Assembly: GCA_027365835.1 (NCBI GenBank)
Contig: DAHXLU010000106.1
Coordinates: 1 to 23,596, forward strand
Origin: JAJZMA01 sp021850405
Lineage (GTDB): Bacteria > Chloroflexota > Dormibacteria > Aeolococcales > Aeolococcaceae
Length of the DNA stretch: 23,596 nucleotides
Direction of reading: 5' to 3'
The notes beneath the pieces were generated by a model that searched no databases, was not told the origin of the DNA, and saw only the letters and a list, made by a program, of their open reading frames with translations. This document shows positions 8,841 through 16,509 of this stretch, piece by piece (the first letter of the stretch is position 1; the number at the start of each line of letters is the position of its first letter). The translations under genes and the position numbers were made by a program.

Positions 8841-10036
8841 GCGCTGATCTGCTGCCACATGGGTCGGCTGGACCACAAAAGCCACCACCAGCAACTCGCA
8901 GGGTGGTTCTGCTTGGCGCAGCAGGATCGGTGGGACGCCAGGCGCTTTCTGTCATAGAGGCCAATCCAGAGCGCTTTTCCCTTGTGGGGGCAACAGTGGA
9001 GAAGAACCATGGCTTCCTGTTGCAGTTGCATGGCCGCTACCCTGGGGCCAGCTACGCGTCGCTTCTGCCAGATCCGGCGAGCGGTACAACCCCTCCCTGG
9101 CTTGGCGTGGGCCTCTCGGCCACTCTGGAGGTTTCCACAGTCGACTGCGATGTTGTGCTGGTTGCCATTCCTGGCGCTGCTGCACTCGAACCAGCGATGG
9201 TAGCTGTTCGGCGGGGCCGTGACATAGCGCTCTCCTCAAAAGAGGTCATGGTGATGGCAGGGCCAGTTGTGAACGCAACCGCGAGCCAGGCTGGCTCACG
9301 GATCTTTCCTGTCGATAGCGAACACAGTGCAATCTGGCAATGCCTTCGGGGTGAGGCAGAAGGCACCGTGTTGCGGTTGCTACTGACTGCAAGCGGCGGT
9401 GCGCTGCGGGATCTACCGCTTTGCGAACTGCAGCGGGTTACACCTGAGCAGGCACTCGCACATCCAACCTGGTCAATGGGGCCAAAGGTAACTGTTGACT
9501 CTGCAAGCCTGATGAATAAGGGACTTGAAATTATAGAGGCGCGGCACCTTTTTTCTGTGGCCGTGGAGCATATCGATGTCCTGCTACACAGGCAAAGCAT
9601 CGTGCACTCGATGGTAGAGTTTGTGGATGGTGCAATTATGGCCCAGATTGGGAGTCCGGATATGAGGCTGCCTGTTGCCCTGGCGCTATCTGCCGGTGAC
9701 AGGCTGGAAGGTGCAGCAAGAAAGCTTGACCTGTCGGAGCTTGCGCAACTCGAATTTGCACCAGTCGACCAGGAGCGGTATCCGCTTTACTCGGTGGCAC
9801 GGTCGGCCGCCACCGATAGCACAGGAGCCTGTATCGCAATGAACGCTGCGGACGAGGTAGCAGTGGCCGCATTTCTGTCACACCGGTGCGGCTATCTGGA
9901 TATTGTTTCAGTTGTCTCAGAGGTAGTGGCGAAGTTCTCCGGAACAGCGGCAGAAGACATTCCTGAAATTCTGGAGCTCGACCGGCGCGCACGGCAGGTG
10001 GCACATGAACTCCTGGCAGCAGTTGGCGGGCCCTGA
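8837..10036 (+). CDS. dxr: 1-deoxy-D-xylulose 5-phosphate reductoisomerase
   Basis: Second enzyme of the MEP isoprenoid pathway: rearranges and reduces DXP to MEP with NADPH and a divalent metal. Motifs seen: the NADPH-binding loop LGAAGSVGRQ at 26-35 (family usually LGSTGSIG), PVDSEHSAIWQCL, the metal-binding/flexible-loop region TASGGAL, HPTWSMGPKVTVDSASLMNKG, and HRQSIVHSMVEF. The ALSSKEVMV segment departs from the usual ALANKESLV. I choose ATG 8837, which overlaps the cdsA stop (ATGA), giving 399 residues; an upstream GTG at 8801 would lie deep inside cdsA. Active-site residues appear intact, so the enzyme should work, and it feeds uppS through the same pathway. Confidence 0.96.
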   Translation: MSADLLPHGSAGPQKPPPATRRVVLLGAAGSVGRQALSVIEANPERFSLVGATVEKNHGFLLQLHGRYPGASYASLLPDPASGTTPPWLGVGLSATLEVSTVDCDVVLVAIPGAAALEPAMVAVRRGRDIALSSKEVMVMAGPVVNATASQAGSRIFPVDSEHSAIWQCLRGEAEGTVLRLLLTASGGALRDLPLCELQRVTPEQALAHPTWSMGPKVTVDSASLMNKGLEIIEARHLFSVAVEHIDVLLHRQSIVHSMVEFVDGAIMAQIGSPDMRLPVALALSAGDRLEGAARKLDLSELAQLEFAPVDQERYPLYSVARSAATDSTGACIAMNAADEVAVAAFLSHRCGYLDIVSVVSEVVAKFSGTAAEDIPEILELDRRARQVAHELLAAVGGP

Positions 10037-10037
10037 T

Positions 10038-11297
10038 ATGGGAGTAGTTCTTTTTGTTGTTTCTGTAGCCGCACTTCTGGTCATTGTTATTGGGGTGCAC
10101 GAATACGGACACTGCATCGTTGCAAAGCTGGTTGGCATTGGGGTTGATGAGTTTGCCCTTGGGTTCGGGCCCCGACTGGGCGGATTTTCAACATCCAATA
10201 CCAGGTACTCTATCCGGCTGATTCCGGCTGGGGGCTACGCCAGGCTGAAGGGGATGGTGCCGGGCGACCGGGACACAGAGCCAGACAGCTTTTACCAGGC
10301 GTCCAGATGGCGCCGCGCCGCTGCGATACTTGCGGGCGTGGTATTCAACTTCGCCTTTGCTGGAGTGTGCTTCATGGTGGCACTGCTCCTGCCCCTTTCA
10401 TCTGCTTACGGCCCGGGGGAGGCAGCACATCGGGCTGGGCTGCGTAATGGCGACAATATTGTCGCAGTGGATGGCATACCTATTCCTGCGGCTCCCCCCA
10501 GTGCGACTGACGCGGCTTACTTTCGGGCCACCTCAGCAGCAATGGGACACCCGGTGGAGGTGACCTATGTAAGGAATGGAAAGACCAGGCATGCTCTGGT
10601 GCATCCGGAGCTGCTGCTGGCAAACGTGTCACCGGGTCCGCATGACTCCATTCCCCTTGGTCTTCTTGTCATCACCTCGGTGGACGGGCGACCGGTTGGG
10701 ACGGGCCCTCCCGGGTCAGTCGTGATGGACGGTGCAAAAGTCACCCTGGCTGGCTACGTCCTTACTGCCAATGGGGGCAAGGGCAAGTCCTTTACTGGCA
10801 CTGATCAGGGCATTGAAGCAGCGACCAGCATCGCTCTTGGCGCCAACCAGGTGGCATGGAAGCTTGGGGTTTCTCCGGGGGAGCCGGGCGCCAATCTGTG
10901 GCAGGCGCTAACCAATGGTTACAGGGATGTCGGCCTCACAACAATTGGCACCGTCCAGGGGATCATATATCTTGCAAGTACGCCCAAAAGTGGGGGAATC
11001 ACCGGGCCCAACGGTCTTGTTGGGCCAGTTGGCGTGGCCCAGATTGCAGATACCGCAGCCCAGGAAGGCTGGGCAAGCTACATTTCCACGATAGGATTGA
11101 TAAGTGTGAGTCTTGGTCTTCTCAATGCCCTGCCGGTGCCATTTCTGGATGGGGGACGGCTACTCTTTGTCCTGATCGAGACGCTGCGAAGAAAACGGGT
11201 GAATCCGGTTACCGAGGCAGTGGTCCACGCGATTGGGCTAGCGTTTATACTTGTATTTGCAATCTATATAACTGTCGGTGACATATCCCGGCTGTAA
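10038..11297 (+). CDS. rseP: RIP metalloprotease, site-2 protease family (M50)
   Basis: Intramembrane zinc protease that cleaves membrane-anchored regulators such as anti-sigma factors, and signal-peptide remnants. The first membrane segment holds the zinc motif HEYGH (residues 21-25), and the third zinc ligand is in LDGGR (about 370-374) in a C-terminal membrane segment. Between them lies a periplasmic/extracellular PDZ-like domain (HRAGLRNGDNIVAVDGIPI). ATG 10038, two bases after the dxr stop, gives 419 residues and puts the HExxH in the expected place; an ATG at 10005 inside dxr is also possible. The neighbouring dxr and ispG match the common uppS-cdsA-dxr-rseP-ispG order. Its substrate is not indicated by the neighbours. 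Confidence 0.93.
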   Translation: MGVVLFVVSVAALLVIVIGVHEYGHCIVAKLVGIGVDEFALGFGPRLGGFSTSNTRYSIRLIPAGGYARLKGMVPGDRDTEPDSFYQASRWRRAAAILAGVVFNFAFAGVCFMVALLLPLSSAYGPGEAAHRAGLRNGDNIVAVDGIPIPAAPPSATDAAYFRATSAAMGHPVEVTYVRNGKTRHALVHPELLLANVSPGPHDSIPLGLLVITSVDGRPVGTGPPGSVVMDGAKVTLAGYVLTANGGKGKSFTGTDQGIEAATSIALGANQVAWKLGVSPGEPGANLWQALTNGYRDVGLTTIGTVQGIIYLASTPKSGGITGPNGLVGPVGVAQIADTAAQEGWASYISTIGLISVSLGLLNALPVPFLDGGRLLFVLIETLRRKRVNPVTEAVVHAIGLAFILVFAIYITVGDISRL

Positions 11298-11311
11298 AAG
11301 GCAGGAGTGGA

Positions 11312-12478
11312 ATGGAAAGGCGCAAGACTGTGCCAGTCAATGTGGGTGGCGTGGTAGTGGGCGGGGCTGCCAGGGTTTCGGTCCAGACAATGACCAAGAC
11401 CCAGACCGAGGATATCAAAGGGACACTCGCCCAGATTGAGAGGGCAGCCGCTGCTGGTGCAGACATTATCAGGGTCACCTGTGACACCCAGGAGGCTGCA
11501 GTCGCACTGCGGGAGATAGTCAAGGGGTCGCCTCTTCCAATCGTGGCAGACATCCACTATGACGCACCACTTGCGCTTCGGGCCCTGGAGGCAGGAGTAG
11601 CCTGCCTTCGGCTCAATCCTGGCAATATTACTGACTCAGCAAAGGTAGCTGAGATTGCGGGAGAGGCTAAGCGGCGTGGAGTCCCAATACGGATCGGGGT
11701 CAATGCAGGCAGTATCCCCAGTCGCAAGGAGCTGGTGCGCGGACGCGGAGCAACTGTGGAGGACGCTGCTGCCAATATGGTTGAGGCAGCCCTTGGCCAC
11801 ATCAGGATTCTGGAGGAGCTGCAGTTTTTGGCAATCAAGGTGTCCCTCAAGGCCAGTGATGTTCCAACTACGCTGCTTGCCAACCGCAAGTTTGCGGAGT
11901 TGAACCTTCCATATCCATTGCACCTGGGCCTTACCGAGGCGGGCCCGCCATCTACTGGAGTGGTCAAGTCGGCCATCGGGATCGGTACCCTTCTGGCTGA
12001 AGGAATTGGGGATACGATCCGGGTGTCACTGGTGGCAGATCCGGAAGAGGAGGTGCGCGTAGCAAGGCAGATACTTGCCAGCCTCGAGACGCAGCCTTCG
12101 GGACCCAACCTGATAGCATGCCCCACCTGTGGCCGACTGGAGATTGACATGGTCCCGATGGTCAAGCAGGTGGAGGCGGCGATGGCTGGGATCAAGCGGC
12201 CGCTGACGGTGTCGGTTATGGGCTGTGTGGTCAATGGGCCGGGAGAAGGAATGCACGCAGACATAGGCATTGCGGGCGGTCGCCAGAAAGGGATCATCTA
12301 CCGCAATGGAAGGGTGCTTGCTACCTTGCCAGAGGAGCAGTTGATCGGCCGACTGGTGGACGAACTGGAGCGGATCGCGGCCGAGGATCGGGAGCTGCTG
12401 GCGAGAGGGCTTCCCCTTCCTTCTGGGCTCCCCGAAGAGACCCCGACCCTGGCGCCGCTACCTATGGCGAGGCGCTGA
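11312..12478 (+). CDS. ispG: 4-hydroxy-3-methylbut-2-enyl diphosphate synthase (flavodoxin/ferredoxin type)
   Basis: Penultimate step of the MEP pathway: reductive ring opening of MEcPP to HMBPP by a [4Fe-4S] enzyme. The N-terminal TIM-barrel begins with VSVQTMTKTQTED and has RVTCDTQEAA and LRLNPGNI. The iron-sulphur ligands are Cys270 and Cys273 (CPTCGR) and Cys305 (VMGCVVNGPGE), with the essential Glu just after. The ATG follows AGGAG by 4-5 bases. Length is 388 residues, typical of the short two-domain bacterial form; the last 25 residues are a Pro/Leu-rich tail. It ends the isoprenoid part of the cluster. Confidence 0.96.
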   Translation: MERRKTVPVNVGGVVVGGAARVSVQTMTKTQTEDIKGTLAQIERAAAAGADIIRVTCDTQEAAVALREIVKGSPLPIVADIHYDAPLALRALEAGVACLRLNPGNITDSAKVAEIAGEAKRRGVPIRIGVNAGSIPSRKELVRGRGATVEDAAANMVEAALGHIRILEELQFLAIKVSLKASDVPTTLLANRKFAELNLPYPLHLGLTEAGPPSTGVVKSAIGIGTLLAEGIGDTIRVSLVADPEEEVRVARQILASLETQPSGPNLIACPTCGRLEIDMVPMVKQVEAAMAGIKRPLTVSVMGCVVNGPGEGMHADIGIAGGRQKGIIYRNGRVLATLPEEQLIGRLVDELERIAAEDRELLARGLPLPSGLPEETPTLAPLPMARR

Positions 12479-12595
12479 AACGCAGCCTCCAGGGGCCAGT
12501 TGCCCACACAATCTGGTAACAGTGGTTACGATCCGACATCCCTACTGGATCGGCACTCGCAGAGTCCGGCTACCATGGGGGAAAGGGGAAGCACT

Positions 12596-13192
12596 GTGAC
12601 CAATGACGCGCAGGGACCTATAGACCCCGGGAGTCCAGCCCCAGGCGATCCGCAGGGCGGCCAGCCTGTGCTGCCCCTCCCACATGAGTCACTCCATCCA
12701 CCCCAGGGCGGACTGCACCAGGAGCTGCCTGGCCCGCCATCCAATGTTGTCCAGTATCCGGGCAGCTATCAGCCGCCTGATCCGCCTGCGGAAGGGAATG
12801 TGCCCTGGCCAGCTCCTGATCCTGCCTCGATCGCCACACCGCAAGCAGATGCGAACGCGGCTGCAGCTGTCGCGCCGGTGCCTGGTTTTGCCCATGCCGA
12901 GCCTCCGCCCACCCCGCAGAGCCTGCGTTTTTACCCCCCAGTCATATCGGGAACAAGGATGGCACTGGCAGGTGTGCTTGGAGGTTGTGGATGTCTTTTC
13001 ATAATGGTGCTTGTCGTGATCATGATTCTGGCCACCGTTGGTACATCTGTAGCGAATTCAGGGGGCAGTAGCGGTGGCAGTTCTGGTGGTGTGACTACCG
13101 AGCGGTTCACCAGAGCTGGAGGTTTCAGCGGCAGTGGCATCCCGGCAGATGGTACTTTTCAGCTGTCGCGCATCGTTCAGGTAGAGCCATGA
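12596..13192 (+). CDS. Proline-rich single-pass membrane protein, function unknown
   Basis: I do not recognise this protein. Residues 1-110 are dominated by Pro, Gly, Gln and Ala and are probably disordered. A single strong membrane segment follows (about 123-151, ALAGVLGGCGCLFIMVLVV), then a Ser/Gly linker with GGSSGGSSGG and a short C-terminal part (FTRAGGFSGSGIPADGTF). The topology would be a cytoplasmic proline-rich tail and about 45 residues outside. I choose GTG 12596 because it has AAGGGGAAG just upstream; the frame is open further back to about 12500, where TTG and ATG codons exist (ATG 12575). The 198-residue product lies 117 bp after ispG, and its stop overlaps a tiny ORF in front of relA/spoT. 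Such low-complexity-plus-one-membrane-segment proteins are often lineage-specific. Confidence 0.75.
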   Translation: MTNDAQGPIDPGSPAPGDPQGGQPVLPLPHESLHPPQGGLHQELPGPPSNVVQYPGSYQPPDPPAEGNVPWPAPDPASIATPQADANAAAAVAPVPGFAHAEPPPTPQSLRFYPPVISGTRMALAGVLGGCGCLFIMVLVVIMILATVGTSVANSGGSSGGSSGGVTTERFTRAGGFSGSGIPADGTFQLSRIVQVEP

Positions 13193-13260
13193 CGCTGGCG
13201 CTGGCGCTGGCACTGCGGTGTACACATGTGCTAAAGGGTACCTCTCTTCTGGCGCAATGA
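13189..13260 (+). CDS. Putative 23-residue leader/coupling ORF upstream of relA/spoT
   Basis: A 24-codon ORF starts with ATG inside the stop of the preceding proline-rich gene (ATGA at 13189-13192) and ends with TGA inside the ATG of relA/spoT (ATGA at 13257-13260). It therefore bridges the two genes exactly, without a free base. The peptide begins MTLALALALR and ends LLAQ; seven of 23 residues are Leu. The DNA has a GCTGGC tandem repeat near its start (about 13193-13211). The relA/spoT ATG lacks a close ribosome binding site, so ribosomes terminating here could re-initiate on it. This is an inference from the overlaps; whether the peptide itself matters is unknown. Confidence 0.5.
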   Translation: MTLALALALRCTHVLKGTSLLAQ

Positions 13261-15401
13261 TACTGTCTGAGCTTCATCAAAAAATCTCCTACCTGACCGC
13301 CGCCGACCGGGAGCTGGTCGACCGGGCGTATCTGCTGGCTGCGCAGGCCCACGAGGGTCAGCTGCGGGTGAGCGGGGAACCGTACATCGAGCACCCGGTA
13401 TCTGTTACCAGCATACTGGCTGACCTGCATCTCGACGCAGATACGCTCGCCGCAGCAATGCTTCACGACACGGTAGAAGATACAGCAGTAAGCAGGGAAG
13501 ACATAGAAGCCCAGTTTGGGCCCGTGGTAGCCAAGCTCGTGGATGGGGTGACCAAACTTGGCAAGATCCATGTCCACAGTCAGGAGCAGGCCCAGGCGGA
13601 AAACATTCGCAAGATGCTGGTGTCCATGGCCGAGGACATCAGGGTCGTATTCATAAAGCTTGCAGACCGTCTCCATAACATGCGAACCGTTGCAGTGCTT
13701 CCCGAATCAAGAAGGCTAAGGATTGCCCGGGAGACCATGGACATTTATGCTCCGCTGGCACACCGCCTGGGGATGTGGCAGGTGAAATGGGAGCTGGAGG
13801 ATCTTGCCTTCGAGCAGCTGGATCCCAAGGCGTACCGGGAGGTGGCCAGGCTTAGCGCAAGTGAAAAGAAAAACCGTGATCTCTTTATTTCCGAGGCGAC
13901 CGAGATCCTTCATACCGAGCTGGAGGGTGTTGGGATCAATGCGGACATCTCCGGGCGCACCAAACATATTTACAGCATCTACAAAAAAATGGAGCGGCTC
14001 CAGAAAGGCTTTGACGAGATCTACGATGTCATGGCTACCAGGGTGCTGGTAGACGACATCAGGGACTGCTATGCAGTTCTGGGCGTGGTGCATTCACTGT
14101 GGAAGCCTATCCCGGGGAGGTTCAAGGACTATATAGCGATGCCAAAAGCAAACGGCTATCAGTCCTTGCACACCACGGTGATGACGCACACGGGCTCGCC
14201 CCTGGAGATCCAGATTCGTACTCATGAGATGCACCAGACCTCTGAATACGGTGTGGCTGCGCATTGGCGCTACAAGGAAACCGCCCCTACAGACCCAAAA
14301 CTGGACGAGCGTTTTTCCTGGCTGCGGTTGCTCATTGACTGGCAGAAGGAGGTCTCAGACGCCCAGAGTTTCGTAGACGCTGTCAAGGTTGATTTTTTTC
14401 AGGATGAGGTCTTTGTTTTTACACCCAAGGGTGATGTCCGCTCTCTGCCCAGCGGGAGTACTCCGGTAGATTTTGCGTATCGGGTGCATACCGATGTTGG
14501 CCACCACTGCATAGGGGCCAAGGTTAATGGGCGGATGGTGCCACTGGATCACAAACTGGCAAATGGTGACATTGTAGAGATTCTGACGACCAAGTCCTCT
14601 CATGGGCCATCCCGTGACTGGCTTGGATTTGTCAAGACCAGTGGGGCCAGGGAGAAGATTCGCTCCTGGTTCAAGCATGAGCGCCGCGAGGAAAATATCC
14701 AGAAGGGGCGAGAGCTGCTGGACAGGGAACTGAAGCGGATGCGTCAGACCTCATTGTCCTCCCTGCGCGAGGAGCACCTTGCTGCTGTGGCGAAGGATTT
14801 CAAGTTCACTTCCGATGATGACTTTCTGGCTGCTATAGGGTACGGGGACATAGCTGCAAGATCAGTGGTGGTGCGGCTGGGTGCACAGTTTGAAGAGGCT
14901 GAGCGGGGAGGGGGAGATGGGCTGCTTCCGATTCCAGTTACCACCACAGCTCGTCCGACTGGCACGGTCAAGGTGAGCGGCCTCACCGACATGATGACCA
15001 CCTTTGCCCAGTGCTGCAAGCCTGTTATTGGGGACCAGATACGGGGCTATATAACCAGAGGCAAGGGGGTAACCATTCATCGCGCGGAGTGCATAAACAT
15101 CAGGAAGGCGGCCGACCCCGACCGTCTCGTTGAGGTCCAGTGGGAGACAGGAGACAGGCAGGTGTACCCAGTTGGGATCAAGATCGAGGCCTGGGACCGT
15201 ACCGGATTGCTCAGGGACATCGCTGCAGTCATTGCAGAGTCCAGGATCAATCTTGCGGGAGCTGATGTCCAGGTATACGATGACCGTACAGCAGTTATTT
15301 CAACTGTGGTTGAGATACAGAATCTGACCCAGTTGAGCCGTCTCCTGGAAAAGCTTGAGGGAGTAAAGGATGTGCATACCGTCGCACGCGACCTTGCATG
15401 A
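13257..15401 (+). CDS. relA: Bifunctional (p)ppGpp synthetase/hydrolase (RSH family)
   Basis: Makes and degrades the stringent-response alarmone (p)ppGpp. The N-terminal HD hydrolase domain has intact metal ligands (His46, HD 70-71, ED 74-75 in LHDTVEDT). The synthetase domain follows (SIYKKM..., ATRVLVDD, then R288-F-K-D291 and NGYQSLHT). The RxKD form is the one found in bifunctional Rel/SpoT enzymes, as opposed to ExDD in synthetase-only RelA. A TGS domain (VFVFTPKGDVRSLPSGSTPVDFAYRVH) lies near residues 380-440. A Cys/His-containing region and a C-terminal ACT domain (about 635-714, WDRTGLLRDIAAVIAE) complete the 714-residue protein. I choose ATG 13257; a GTG at 13218 is in frame but would add residues without family support. 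The stop overlaps the next small ORF (ATGA). Confidence 0.95.
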   Translation: MILSELHQKISYLTAADRELVDRAYLLAAQAHEGQLRVSGEPYIEHPVSVTSILADLHLDADTLAAAMLHDTVEDTAVSREDIEAQFGPVVAKLVDGVTKLGKIHVHSQEQAQAENIRKMLVSMAEDIRVVFIKLADRLHNMRTVAVLPESRRLRIARETMDIYAPLAHRLGMWQVKWELEDLAFEQLDPKAYREVARLSASEKKNRDLFISEATEILHTELEGVGINADISGRTKHIYSIYKKMERLQKGFDEIYDVMATRVLVDDIRDCYAVLGVVHSLWKPIPGRFKDYIAMPKANGYQSLHTTVMTHTGSPLEIQIRTHEMHQTSEYGVAAHWRYKETAPTDPKLDERFSWLRLLIDWQKEVSDAQSFVDAVKVDFFQDEVFVFTPKGDVRSLPSGSTPVDFAYRVHTDVGHHCIGAKVNGRMVPLDHKLANGDIVEILTTKSSHGPSRDWLGFVKTSGAREKIRSWFKHERREENIQKGRELLDRELKRMRQTSLSSLREEHLAAVAKDFKFTSDDDFLAAIGYGDIAARSVVVRLGAQFEEAERGGGDGLLPIPVTTTARPTGTVKVSGLTDMMTTFAQCCKPVIGDQIRGYITRGKGVTIHRAECINIRKAADPDRLVEVQWETGDRQVYPVGIKIEAWDRTGLLRDIAAVIAESRINLAGADVQVYDDRTAVISTVVEIQNLTQLSRLLEKLEGVKDVHTVARDLA

Positions 15402-15553
15402 GAGTCCTGGTCTGGATAGTGTATCTGTCAGTATCCATCCCACTTTCGCTCTTAGCGGGGTACCACACAGACAGGGCCGCAGCGGCATGCCTTCGGCCGG
15501 TCTTTGAGCTTGCGCAGTCAATCGTCAGCTGGAGGAATTGTTATGGCTGGTAG
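15398..15553 (+). CDS. Small hydrophobic protein, function unknown
   Basis: A 51-codon ORF starts at ATG 15398 inside the relA/spoT stop (ATGA) and ends 11 bp into the next ORF. The N-terminal 21 residues are hydrophobic (VLVWIVYLSVSIPLSLLAG), like a signal anchor or a signal peptide, followed by a short, mildly basic segment with two cysteines. I do not recognise it. The 4-bp overlap with an essential upstream gene argues for translational coupling and so for real expression. It could also be a chance frame in a GC-rich region. Confidence 0.4.
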   Translation: MRVLVWIVYLSVSIPLSLLAGYHTDRAAAACLRPVFELAQSIVSWRNCYGW

Positions 15554-15761
15554 CAGTGACAGTGCGGGAGGTACTGGGAAAGGGGCCCCGGAAGGACATG
15601 CGGATGACTCAGCAAGAGAACAGGAGCGGATCAGGAGGAAGCTCGGCCTTACCCAGTTAGAGATGGCAATTGCGACTGGTTTTAGTGAGCAGCGCGATGG
15701 GCGCCCTATTGTTGTCCCTCCAGAGGAAGATGACGACCAGGTCCCGGGGGCTGACACGTAG
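15543..15761 (+). CDS. Small acidic protein, function unknown
   Basis: Encodes 72 residues from ATG 15543, preceded by a good GGAGG ribosome binding site 6 bp upstream. The N-terminus is Gly/Ser-rich, the centre is a charged helix (EQERIRRKLGLTQLEMAIA) and the C-terminus is acidic (PPEEDDDQVPGAD). There is no signal peptide or membrane segment. The helix has a faint resemblance to the start of HTH regulators, but it is too short for a full domain. It overlaps the preceding 51-residue ORF by 11 bp. Function is not recognised; the ribosome binding site makes it credible as a gene. Confidence 0.6.
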   Translation: MAGSSDSAGGTGKGAPEGHADDSAREQERIRRKLGLTQLEMAIATGFSEQRDGRPIVVPPEEDDDQVPGADT

Positions 15762-15836
15762 GGTCCAGCCCACGGCATTGGCGCCACTTTGAAAGTAAAG
15801 GGGGTAGGTGTTGAAAGAGTTGTCCCTCGACTGGCG

Positions 15837-16208
15837 ATGACCAGGCAGCAGGGATGGTTTGGCCTCCCAGTTAGAGCCAGTACCTGCATCGGCCTACTGG
15901 TTCTTCTGGGGCTTGCAATAGTTACCATGTTTTTGTTCAGCCTGGGTCCGTTTTTCTCTTGGCGGGATGGGACCCTGTTGATTACCAGCGAGTGCACTCC
16001 GACCGTACGTAATATGTTGGGTGTTGTCTCCATAGTGCCTAAACGCATCCCGGGGCACGGCCTGCAGTCGATTAGTCTTCCCCCGGGTACTTATACGGTC
16101 AGCACGCTATTTTGCCCCGTGACAATTTATGACGGTGTGTGGACTGTAGTAGTTCATTCCGGCAAGACCGTTATGGTGCCTCGAGTTGCGAATAGTGGCG
16201 GGCCCTGA
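15837..16208 (+). CDS. Single-pass membrane protein with extracytoplasmic beta-rich domain, unknown
   Basis: From ATG 15837 the product has 123 residues: a short basic N-terminus (TRQQGWFGLPVRAS), one strong membrane segment (about residues 18-38, IGLLVLLGLAIVTMFLFSLG), then about 85 residues outside with alternating hydrophobic positions that suggest beta strands (LLITSECTPTVRN, LPPGTYTVSTLFCPVTIYD, VVVHSGKTVMVP). Two cysteines in the outer part may pair. The frame is open from TTG 15789, giving 139 residues, and no start has a good ribosome binding site: a strong AAGGGGG near 15800 fits no start codon in this frame. I do not recognise the family. It is the last gene of the rightward run. 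Confidence 0.6.
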   Translation: MTRQQGWFGLPVRASTCIGLLVLLGLAIVTMFLFSLGPFFSWRDGTLLITSECTPTVRNMLGVVSIVPKRIPGHGLQSISLPPGTYTVSTLFCPVTIYDGVWTVVVHSGKTVMVPRVANSGGP

Positions 16209-16509
16209 TCTGCAATGCAGGGAAGGCGCTAGCTTTTGGGTCGTTCTCCCGGGCTCTATACCCGTGATGAGTGGCAGATTGGATTGGGTTCCTCCGCCCC
16301 TCCCTGCCTGGCCTTCATGACATTGGTGGTGTTGCGGAACTCAGAGGTCTGTGGAGGTTGGGAGGAGGTAACATCGCCCTTTCCATGGCAACACCTGTTA
16401 TCCACAGAATCGGAGTTGTCCAAATGGGCGCCAGGGAACGCAGGTGCCAGGAGGATCTGTGAACCACCTGGGAACGCTGCGGTATGGGAGTGCCTGTGTC
16501 CCCTGGGGG
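16209..16509. other. Convergent intergenic region with one consensus DnaA-box sequence
   Basis: About 300 bp between the last rightward gene and the end of the leftward lipoprotein gene. No supported gene lies in it: a 63-codon plus-strand frame (16271-16462) has no ribosome binding site or family. A perfect TTATCCACA, the E. coli DnaA box consensus, lies at 16398-16406, but it stands alone and may be chance. A weak CCCTG...CAGGG inverted repeat (about 16203-16222) follows the rightward stop without a T-run, so it is not a convincing terminator. Confidence 0.4.

Noticed and set aside
11557..12297. 246-codon minus-strand ORF opposite ispG
   Set aside because: Antisense shadow caused by codon bias; ispG with all cysteine ligands is on the other strand.
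13193..13211. GCTGGC tandem repeat as a possible slippage locus
   Set aside because: Only about three hexamer copies, which keep the tiny ORF in frame; more simply explained as Leu-Ala codons of the leader ORF.
16203..16222. CCCTG/CAGGG inverted repeat after the last rightward gene
   Set aside because: The stem is only five base pairs with a ten-base loop and no T-run follows, so it is not a credible intrinsic terminator.
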